Below are positions 16,194 through 23,314 of a stretch of 64,000 nucleotides of DNA, piece by piece. The position numbers were made by a program, and so were the translations under genes. The number at the start of each line of letters is the position of its first letter. The stretch's first letter is position 1. Source of the DNA: CAVSRC01 sp963798195 (GTDB lineage Bacteria; Pseudomonadota; Alphaproteobacteria; Rhizobiales; Kaistiaceae); contig CAWCSF010000007.1 of the NCBI GenBank assembly GCA_963798195.1, positions 1-64,000 of the forward strand, written 5' to 3'. The notes beneath the pieces are model-generated. The model did not search any database, was not told where the DNA came from, and was given only the letters and a program-made list of their open reading frames with translations.

Positions 16194-17153
16194 ATGTGGT
16201 TCTTCATCCTCCGGCGCATCGTCTACGTGCTGCCAATCGCGATCGGCGTCTCGCTGATCTGTTTCGCACTCGTCTACCTTTCGCCGGGGGATCCCGCGAG
16301 CGCGATCATTCCGGATAACACGCCGCCCGATGTGGCGGCCGATATCCGAGCCGCCTACGGCCTCGACAAGCCGCTGCCGGTTCAATACCTGCTGTGGCTT
16401 GGGCATGTGGCCGTAGGCGATCTCGGCCAGTCGCTGGCAACGCGACGGCCGGTGCTGTGGGAGATCATTCCCGCAGCGATCAACAGCCTGAAGCTGGCGG
16501 GCGGGGCGATCCTGCTGGCCAGTCTCGCCGGCATCACGTTGGGCACGCTCGCCGCCTATCGCGTGGGGCGAATTTCCGACCGGGCGATCAGTTCGATCGG
16601 CATCGTCGGCATGTCGGTCCCGCAATACTGGATCGGCATGGTGCTGATCGTGGTTTTTGCGGTGCAACTCGGCATTCTGCCGGCGACCGGCATGGGCGAC
16701 CCGGCGCGGGATTCGTTCGGCGCCCAGTTCAGTCACATCATCCTGCCGATGATCACGCTCGCCACCGTTCCCGCCGGCATTCTTTCCCGGTCAGTGCGCT
16801 CGACGGTCTCGGAGGTCCTGCAGAACGAGTTCGTGCAGGCACTCGAGGCCAAGGGCCTGGGGCCGCTCCGAACCTTTCTGCATGTGGCGAAGAACGCCGC
16901 GCCGCCGCTGCTGGCGATCATGGGTCTCCAGTTCGCCTATCTGCTGGGCGGTTCGATTCTGGTCGAGACGGTGTTCGCCTGGCCGGGCACTGGTTTCCTG
17001 CTGAACCAGGCAATCTTCACGCGGGACCTGCCGATCATCCAAGGCACGGTGCTGGTGCTGGCGATGTTCTTTGTCCTCATGAACCTGCTCGTCGACGTCC
17101 TGCAGATGTTCTTCGATCCGCGTCTCAAGACCGCTCGCAGAGGGGGAAGCTAG
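16194..17153 (+). CDS. ABC transporter permease, DppB type
   Basis: 319 aa with six hydrophobic segments. The N-terminus MWFFILRRIVYVLPIAIGVSL, the loop YLSPGDPASAIIPDN and the EAA motif region EFVQALEAKGLGPLRTFLHVAKNAAPP with later AWPGTGFLLNQAIFTRDLP are hallmarks of DppB/OppB-like subunits. It lies five bases after the binding-protein gene and five bases before the next permease start, so it is part of one operon. It forms the inner-membrane channel with the DppC-type subunit. Confidence 0.92.
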   Translation: MWFFILRRIVYVLPIAIGVSLICFALVYLSPGDPASAIIPDNTPPDVAADIRAAYGLDKPLPVQYLLWLGHVAVGDLGQSLATRRPVLWEIIPAAINSLKLAGGAILLASLAGITLGTLAAYRVGRISDRAISSIGIVGMSVPQYWIGMVLIVVFAVQLGILPATGMGDPARDSFGAQFSHIILPMITLATVPAGILSRSVRSTVSEVLQNEFVQALEAKGLGPLRTFLHVAKNAAPPLLAIMGLQFAYLLGGSILVETVFAWPGTGFLLNQAIFTRDLPIIQGTVLVLAMFFVLMNLLVDVLQMFFDPRLKTARRGGS

Positions 17154-17157
17154 GTTG

Positions 17158-18051
17158 GTGGACCAGACATTCGACGCCGCGGACGGGGCACCGGCGCCCA
17201 CGGTCTACCGTCCCCGCAGCTTCTGGCATGACATCTGGCGCAAGCTCTCGCGCGACCCTGTAACCATCGTCTGCATGATCGTGCTGGCGGCCATCGTCGC
17301 CATCGCCGTGTTGGCGCCGTTCATTGCTCCGTTCGATCCGTTCAAGACCAGCATGGTCAATCGGCTCAAGCCGCCGGGCACCGCGGGCCACCTCCTCGGC
17401 ACTGACGAACTCGGCCGCGATCTGCTGACCCGACTCATGTATGGCGGCCGGTTGTCGCTGTTCATGGGTTTCATACCGGTGCTCGTGGCGACGGTCATCG
17501 GCGGAGCGCTCGGCATCCTCGCGGGCTTCGCCGGCGGCTGGACCAACACCGCCATCATGCGCACGATGGATGTGTTCTACGCGTTCCCCTCTGTGCTTCT
17601 CGCGGTGGCGATTTCCGGTGCGCTGGGGGGCGGTCTCGTGAATGGCCTGCTGTCGCTGACGCTGGTCTTCATTCCGTCGATCGCCCGCGTGTCGGAAAGT
17701 GTCACCATCCAGGTGCGCATGCAGGATTTCGTCGAGGCGGCGCGCGCTACCGGCGCCCACCCGCACCAGATCCTCATCAGCCACGTGCTCAAGAACGTGA
17801 CCGGGCCGATATTCGTCTATGCCTCCAGCCTGATCAGCGTCTCGATCGTCATCGCCTCCGGCCTTTCCTTCCTCGGCCTCGGCGTGAGCCCGCCACAGGC
17901 TGAATGGGGCCTGATGCTCAGTAACCTGCGCCAGGCGGTCTACGTCGCGCCGATCAACTCGATCCTGCCAGGTGTGATGATCTTCGTGACCTCACTCTGC
18001 TTCAACCTCACGAGTGACGGCTTCCGTAGCGCCATGAACGTGAAAGGCTGA
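17158..18051 (+). CDS. ABC transporter permease, DppC type
   Basis: 297 aa from GTG at 17158; a TTG one codon before is possible. AGGGGGAAG in the end of the preceding gene can act as ribosome-binding site. The DppC/OppC features are present: N-terminal FWHDIWRKLSRDPV, LLGTDELGRDLLTRLMYGGR, EAA loop DFVEAARATGAHPHQILISHVLKN and the C-terminal GVSPPQAEWGLML and GVMIFVTSLCFNLTSDGFR. Six transmembrane segments are expected. It pairs with the DppB-type protein. Confidence 0.92.
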   Translation: MDQTFDAADGAPAPTVYRPRSFWHDIWRKLSRDPVTIVCMIVLAAIVAIAVLAPFIAPFDPFKTSMVNRLKPPGTAGHLLGTDELGRDLLTRLMYGGRLSLFMGFIPVLVATVIGGALGILAGFAGGWTNTAIMRTMDVFYAFPSVLLAVAISGALGGGLVNGLLSLTLVFIPSIARVSESVTIQVRMQDFVEAARATGAHPHQILISHVLKNVTGPIFVYASSLISVSIVIASGLSFLGLGVSPPQAEWGLMLSNLRQAVYVAPINSILPGVMIFVTSLCFNLTSDGFRSAMNVKG

Positions 18052-18056
18052 CGGCC

Positions 18057-19124
18057 ATGCTCGGTGTCATGACCCGAACGCGCGACGCGGCGCTGCGTGC
18101 TCAGACCCCGGACGTCGGCGGCCCGCGCCAGCCGATGCTGATCGTCGACGACATCATCAAGCACTTCAAGCTGACTGGCGGGGTGCCCGGCAAGCGGCCC
18201 GTGGTGCGCGCCGTCGATGGCGTCAGCTTCGTCGTCCGCAAGGGCGAGACGCTCGGCATCGTCGGTGAATCGGGCTGCGGCAAGTCAACCACCGCGCGGC
18301 TGCTCATGCAGCTTGTGCAACCGGACGCTGGCAGGATCGTGCTCGACGGCGAGGCAGTCGGAGTTCCGCACGGGATCACGGTGCGGCAACTCCAACGCGC
18401 CATGCAGATGGTCTTCCAGGACAGCTACGCCTCGCTCAATCCGCGGCTGACGCTGGAAGACACGATTATGTTCGGGCCGCGGAGCGCCGGCATGGCGCGT
18501 CAGAAAGCGCGCGAAACGGCCCACAACGCGCTCAAGATGGTTGGCCTTGCGCCAGAGAATTTCGCGCGGCGCTATCCGCACGAACTCTCGGGCGGCCAGC
18601 GCCAGCGCATCAACATCGCCCGGGCGCTGGCAATGGGCCCACGCGTGCTGATCCTCGACGAGGCGGTTTCGGCGCTCGACAAGTCGGTCGAGGCGCAGGT
18701 GCTTAACTTGCTGCAGGATCTCAAGGAGAGCCTTGAACTCACCTACGTGTTCATTTCGCACGACCTTAACGTGGTGCGCTACATCAGTGACCGCGTGTTG
18801 GTGATGTATCTGGGCAAGGTCGTCGAGGTTGGCCCGGTCGCGCGCATCTATCAGGCGGCCCGCCACCCATATACCCAGGCGCTGTTGGCATCGCGGCCGT
18901 CGATGGATCCGAAGCGCAGGCGCACCGAACCACCGCTTTCCGGCGATCCGCCGAGCCCAATCGCGCCGCCGAGCGGCTGCCGCTTCCGAACCCGCTGCGC
19001 GGTTGCCGAAACGATTTGCGCCGAGCGCGAGCCGCTGCTCGCCGCCCAGGAGGCCGAGCACTTCGCGGCCTGCCACGCGGTGACGCCCGGCTCCGGCCAC
19101 AGCCTCGCCACCCAGCCGAGTTGA
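18057..19124 (+). CDS. Oligopeptide/dipeptide ABC transporter ATP-binding protein (OppF/DppF type)
   Basis: 355 aa. Walker A GESGCGKST, Q-loop VFQDSYASLNPRLTLEDTI, signature LSGGQRQRINIARAL and Walker B VLILDEAVSALD are all present; the usual DEPVSALD is DEAVSALD, with Pro replaced by Ala but Glu kept. The C-terminal oligopeptide-transporter domain contains CRFRTRCAVAETIC. The order here is reversed from many dpp operons, with the F-type before the D-type ATPase. An internal ATG at 18069 could also start it. The stop overlaps the next ATG by one base. Confidence 0.9.
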   Translation: MLGVMTRTRDAALRAQTPDVGGPRQPMLIVDDIIKHFKLTGGVPGKRPVVRAVDGVSFVVRKGETLGIVGESGCGKSTTARLLMQLVQPDAGRIVLDGEAVGVPHGITVRQLQRAMQMVFQDSYASLNPRLTLEDTIMFGPRSAGMARQKARETAHNALKMVGLAPENFARRYPHELSGGQRQRINIARALAMGPRVLILDEAVSALDKSVEAQVLNLLQDLKESLELTYVFISHDLNVVRYISDRVLVMYLGKVVEVGPVARIYQAARHPYTQALLASRPSMDPKRRRTEPPLSGDPPSPIAPPSGCRFRTRCAVAETICAEREPLLAAQEAEHFAACHAVTPGSGHSLATQPS

Positions 19125-20182
19125 TGCCCATGCTCGCTACGGACAGCCCGACACCCATCGAGAGCGCCGCCGCGCCGCCGCCGGCGAGACAGACCGCGGG
19201 AGGCGAGCCGCTGGTCGTGGTGGAGGATCTCCGTGTCCGTCTCGCCACGCGCGATATGAACCTGTCGATCCTGCAGGGGGTGAGTTTCACGCTCGACCGC
19301 GGCGAGGTGCTCTGTCTGCTTGGCGAATCTGGATCAGGCAAGACGGTGACCGTGCGCTCGTTGATGCGCTTGCTGCCACCCTCGGCGCAGATCAGCGGCA
19401 GCATGAGGATCGGCGGCATCGATATCCTCAGTCTCAAGCCGCGCCAGCTGCGGCAGGTGCGCGGCGCTCTCATCTCGATGATCTTCCAGGAACCGGCGAC
19501 AGCGCTCGATCCGACTTTCACCATCGGCCATCAGATCGGCGAGACGATCCGCGTTCACGAGGCCGTTTCGCGGAGCGATGCGCGCCGGCGCGCACTCGAC
19601 CTCCTCGAGATGGTGCAGGTGCCCTCGGCGGCACGCCGGCTGGATGCCTATCCGCACGAACTGTCGGGCGGCCTGCGTCAGCGCGCGATGATCGCGCTCG
19701 CCTTGTCGAGTCGGCCGAAGCTGCTTATCGCCGACGAGCCGACAACCGCGCTGGACGCGACGGTGCAGATTCAGGTGCTGCTCCTGCTGCGGGAACTGCA
19801 ACAGGAACTCGGCATGGCGACGATCTTCGTCACCCACGATGTCGGCGTTGCCTGCGAGATCGCCGACCGGGTGGCGGTGATGTATTCCGGCCGTTTTGTC
19901 GAGAGCGGGCCAATCGACAAAGTGCTGTCGCGTCCTTCGCATCCCTATACGCGAGGCCTGCTGCACGCGATCGTTAATTCAGAAGCGCGCGGTACGCGGC
20001 TGCAACCCATCCCGGGCGCGCCGCCCGACCTTGCCGACCTGCCACCCGGCTGCAGCTTTGCGCCGCGTTGTCCACGGATGCAGAGCGCCTGTAACGAGCG
20101 CGTGCCGGACCTCCTCCACGTGGCGGCCGACCACGTCAGCCGCTGCATTCTGGCAGAAGAACTTTCCCAACAAGAGGCATAG
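19124..20182 (+). CDS. Oligopeptide/dipeptide ABC transporter ATP-binding protein (DppD type)
   Basis: 352 aa from ATG at 19124, which overlaps the previous TGA; an alternative ATG is at 19130, and the longer open frame from 19016 lies inside the preceding gene. Walker A GESGSGKTV, Q-loop IFQEPATALDPTFTIGHQI, signature LSGGLRQRAMIALAL, Walker B LLIADEPTTALD and the His loop VTHDVG are complete. The C-terminal region CSFAPRCPRMQSACN is the usual oligopeptide_HPY domain. It forms a heterodimer with the ATPase encoded just before. Confidence 0.92.
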   Translation: MPMLATDSPTPIESAAAPPPARQTAGGEPLVVVEDLRVRLATRDMNLSILQGVSFTLDRGEVLCLLGESGSGKTVTVRSLMRLLPPSAQISGSMRIGGIDILSLKPRQLRQVRGALISMIFQEPATALDPTFTIGHQIGETIRVHEAVSRSDARRRALDLLEMVQVPSAARRLDAYPHELSGGLRQRAMIALALSSRPKLLIADEPTTALDATVQIQVLLLLRELQQELGMATIFVTHDVGVACEIADRVAVMYSGRFVESGPIDKVLSRPSHPYTRGLLHAIVNSEARGTRLQPIPGAPPDLADLPPGCSFAPRCPRMQSACNERVPDLLHVAADHVSRCILAEELSQQEA

Positions 20183-20194
20183 GAGCTCGCGGCG

Positions 20195-21634
20195 ATGACG
20201 AACGATCTGGCCTTCCTGTCTGTCGGCGAAGCCGGCCGTCTGTTGATGTCTCGCAAGATTTCGCCGGTCGATCTGGTCGAGGCGCTGCTCGATCGGATCG
20301 CGGCGGTCGACGGCGCGATCAGGAGCTACATCTTGGTTGATGCCGAGAACGCCCGCGCCAAGGCGCGAACCGCGGAGGCGGAAATCATGGCCGGCCGCTG
20401 GCGTGGAGCGCTGCATGGCATTCCCTATGCGGTCAAGGACAACTATTTCACCAAGGGACTGAGGACGTCGGCCAACTCTCGGGTCCTGCTCAACCACGTG
20501 CCGGATTTCGACGCGGCCGCCGTCGAGCGCTTGACGGCGACGGGTGCCATCCTGCTCGGCAAGCTCAATACTTGGGAATACGGCACGGGGCTGGGCGATT
20601 TCGCGAACGACGCGGCCTTTCCGCATGCTCGCAATCCCTGGAAGGACGACTACTTCACCGGCGGCTCGTCGACCGGCTCGGGCGCAGCGGTGGCCGCCGG
20701 CACGGCGATGTTCGCACTCGGCTCCGACACCGGCGGTTCGATCCGTGCGCCAGCCGCGCTTTGCGGCGTGCAAGGCATGAAGCCGACCTATGGCCGCATC
20801 AGCCGATACGGTCTGCTGCCAAACTGCTGGTCGCTCGACGTCGCCGGTCCGTTCACGTGGACCGTCGAGGATAGCGCGATTGTCATGAACGCGCTGGCCG
20901 GTCCCGATCCGCGCGATAGCGGCACTGCGAACGAACCGGTGCCCGACTACACGCGGGGTCTCGACGGCGGCGTGCGCGGTCTGCGCATCGCGGTCGTCCG
21001 CGACGCGGGACATCCGGTCGGCGCCGACGCGGCGGTGGTTGCCGGGATCGAGGATTTCGTCGCCGTGTTGAAGTCAGAAGGCGCTCAAATCGTCGAAGTC
21101 GATCTACCGCACCCTCCGGCGCGGTACCGCGAGGTGACGACGCTTATCAGCGGGACCGAGCGGGCAGCGATCCACGAGAAGGATTTCATCGAACACGCCG
21201 ACCTTATGGGGCGCGAACTGCGCGAGTCGATCATGGCCGGCCTTGCCAATCGCGGTGTCGACTACGTGGCCGCCCAGCGCCGCCGCCGGGAACTGGCGCA
21301 GTCGATGAATGCCTTCGTGAGCGCGTTCGATGCCGTGCTGCTGCCGTGCCTCAACCATACGGCACCACCGATCAGCGATGCCGCCGCGGTCAAGCGCTCG
21401 CAGATGGCGGGAGCGACGACTGCGTTCAACGTCTCCGGCCATCCTGCGCTTTCCGTGCGCACCGGTTTCGACGCGACCGGCCTGCCGACCAGCGCGCAGG
21501 TCGCTGGCCGATACTTCGACGAGGCGATGGTCCTGCGCGTGGCGCAAGCTTATGAGCGGGCGCGCGACTGGCACAATAAGCGCCCGATGACCGGCGTCAC
21601 GACGACCGCGAAGAAGGAGTCTGTCCATGCCTGA
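20195..21634 (+). CDS. Amidase signature family hydrolase
   Basis: 479 aa, the usual length. The Ser-cisSer-Lys triad is intact: Lys81 in PYAVKDNYF, cis-Ser158 in GGSSTGSG and nucleophile Ser182 in GSDTGGSIRAP. Relatives include GatA, AtzE and other aryl or acyl amidases. It starts 12 bases after the ABC importer genes and overlaps an AtzG-like gene by eight bases, the arrangement known from AtzE-AtzG, where the small partner is needed for a stable enzyme. It probably hydrolyses an amide taken up by the importer; GatA of tRNA amidation is less likely because gatB is absent. Confidence 0.9.
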   Translation: MTNDLAFLSVGEAGRLLMSRKISPVDLVEALLDRIAAVDGAIRSYILVDAENARAKARTAEAEIMAGRWRGALHGIPYAVKDNYFTKGLRTSANSRVLLNHVPDFDAAAVERLTATGAILLGKLNTWEYGTGLGDFANDAAFPHARNPWKDDYFTGGSSTGSGAAVAAGTAMFALGSDTGGSIRAPAALCGVQGMKPTYGRISRYGLLPNCWSLDVAGPFTWTVEDSAIVMNALAGPDPRDSGTANEPVPDYTRGLDGGVRGLRIAVVRDAGHPVGADAAVVAGIEDFVAVLKSEGAQIVEVDLPHPPARYREVTTLISGTERAAIHEKDFIEHADLMGRELRESIMAGLANRGVDYVAAQRRRRELAQSMNAFVSAFDAVLLPCLNHTAPPISDAAAVKRSQMAGATTAFNVSGHPALSVRTGFDATGLPTSAQVAGRYFDEAMVLRVAQAYERARDWHNKRPMTGVTTTAKKESVHA

Positions 21635-21833
21635 GACCAAAGCACCGGTCATCACCGAGGCAGATGCGAGGGCTTTCATCGCCCGCTACCGGCTAAAGTC
21701 TCTCGATGACGGTGACGTTGTCGCGATGCGAGCGGCAATGGAGAAGGCGCTCGCTGCGGGGCTCGACGTTCCGCGCGTCACCTCGAAGTTCGATGCGCCG
21801 GCGCCCGTCTTCCGCGTGTCCGAGATTGGCTGA
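21627..21833 (+). CDS. AtzG-like (DUF4089) small amidase partner
   Basis: 68 aa, overlapping the amidase by eight bases. It reads ITEADARAFIARYRLKSLDD and ends with RVTSKFDAPAPVFRVSEIG, matching the size and helix-then-extended-tail plan of AtzG-like/GatC-like proteins of 60-70 aa. In the cyanuric acid pathway AtzG binds AtzE and a comparable GatCA-like heterotetramer is expected here. Its stop lies four bases from the stop of the convergent LysR gene, with no terminator between. Confidence 0.72.
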   Translation: MPETKAPVITEADARAFIARYRLKSLDDGDVVAMRAAMEKALAAGLDVPRVTSKFDAPAPVFRVSEIG

Positions 21834-21836
21834 CGC

Positions 21837-22835
21837 TTAGTCTGCGCCGACGACGGTCGCGGCGATGCAAGGCTCCGCGGACGTCCCGCGCCACGACTCG
21901 AGCTCGGCGCGAAGCGTAGCGCGGCACCGACGCGCGAGAACGGCCGGAAGATCGAGCAAGCGGTCGGCGTGGGCAAGCAACTTAAGATCGTGACGCACCG
22001 TCGGCTCTGGCAGGGACCACCAGGCAAGTCCCTCGCGTCTCTGCCGGAACCAGCACACCACCAGCGGCGGTGCAATCACCCAGCCATGTCCCCCTGCGAC
22101 AATCTCCAGCATCGTTGCCGGCGATCCGCATTCGATTGTGCGGGCCGGCTCCAGCGACAGTTGGTGCAGATACTGGCTGACGTCCTGATCGATTACGCTG
22201 CCCTCGCGGAAGCGGATCAGGGGCAGGCGATTGACGAGGGCCTCGGGCGTACGCTGTGACTCCGGGATGCCGGACGGCAGCACGGCCACAAGTCCCTGGC
22301 GGCAAAGCAGGTGGCTGTCCACCGTCGGAACATCATTAAAGCCCTCGCTGGTGATGAGGAGGTCGATCTCGCCTGTGAGAAAATCGCGGCTTCGCGTCAG
22401 GCTGCGGCCAGAGAGAACCTCAAGCCGCGTCACCGCGCTGGTCAGATCGGGAAGCAGCGCGTTCACGAGATGGATGGCGATGCTGTCCATCATGTAGAGG
22501 CGGAGCGTCGGGATAAGCCGGCCGCGATAGGCCCCCAGTTCCTGAAGCGCATTCGCTTCGCTCTCGATGAGATTGCGTGCCTTTTCCCGCAGGAGCAGAC
22601 CAGCCGGAGTCAGCCTCAGACCACCGGATGTGCGCTCGAACAGCGGTACGTCAAGGTCGTGCTCAAGCCGCTGGACCAACTGCGACGCCGCCGGCGTGGA
22701 CATCCCCATCCTTCGGGCTGCGGCAGATATGCTGAGCGCTTCGCAGACCACGAGATACTGGCCCAGCACGCGCAGGTCGAGGTGGTAGGACCCGCGGCCA
22801 AGGACCTGCTTGCCAACCAGTGTTCTGTCCGACAC
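21837..22835 (-). CDS. LysR-family transcriptional regulator
   Basis: 332 aa. The winged helix-turn-helix at about residues 20-80 has LSISAAARRMGMSTPAASQLVQRLEHDLDVPLFERTSGGLRLTPAG, typical of LysR. The rest is a periplasmic-binding-protein-like effector domain (VLPSGIPES, PLIRFREGSVIDQD, GGHGWVIAPPL). The gene converges on the amidase/AtzG genes and may control the importer and amidase operon, though it does not share a divergent promoter with it. A start slightly downstream (HLDLRVLGQYLVVCEAL) would remove about 17 unconserved residues. Confidence 0.87.
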   Translation of the reverse strand: MSDRTLVGKQVLGRGSYHLDLRVLGQYLVVCEALSISAAARRMGMSTPAASQLVQRLEHDLDVPLFERTSGGLRLTPAGLLLREKARNLIESEANALQELGAYRGRLIPTLRLYMMDSIAIHLVNALLPDLTSAVTRLEVLSGRSLTRSRDFLTGEIDLLITSEGFNDVPTVDSHLLCRQGLVAVLPSGIPESQRTPEALVNRLPLIRFREGSVIDQDVSQYLHQLSLEPARTIECGSPATMLEIVAGGHGWVIAPPLVVCWFRQRREGLAWWSLPEPTVRHDLKLLAHADRLLDLPAVLARRCRATLRAELESWRGTSAEPCIAATVVGAD

Positions 22836-23314
22836 GACTGACTCCGAGAAGGTTTAGGGAAAAGAACCTGGCACCACCTGTCTCCCCCAAAGGCCGCAGC
22901 AAATGCTGTGCCACAGGCTCAGATACCCTGCGGTAGCTGAGCGACCGGATGCATCCCAAGGAAGGTCCAAGACTTCCCGGCGAGCACTTGCGTAGCGGTG
23001 CGACTGGCCTCGGTGTTCCACGTCGAGCGAGCCTCGCGCGGGGAACAGCTCGCCGATCCCATGAATCCGGCGCCGGCGATCCTGCCGGGATCGAAAACGC
23101 AGAAAATCCGGGCAGACCGGCCCATCCCCCAGAACGGACTTCGTCGAAAGTCCCAAAAGGTGGAAGTGAGTCCTCAGCGAAACATTCTCTGGCCGATCGC
23201 AAGAGGCCATGAACCAGACCAAGCCGAGGGTGCAGTGCTTGGCGCCGACGAAAAGTGGAACAATGCTAACATCTCACCGGGAAAGCATCTGCCTAGGGCA
23301 GGGAGAATCAGGAA
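22836..23314. other. Intergenic region, no gene seen
   Basis: About 480 bases between the LysR gene start and the GT2-glycerophosphotransferase gene. Open frames on both strands (for example minus 22854-23222, 122 codons) have biased, arginine- and serine-rich composition and no family resemblance. It should hold the LysR promoter and the promoter of the plus-strand gene, but no clear -35/-10 boxes or repeats stand out. Confidence 0.5.
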
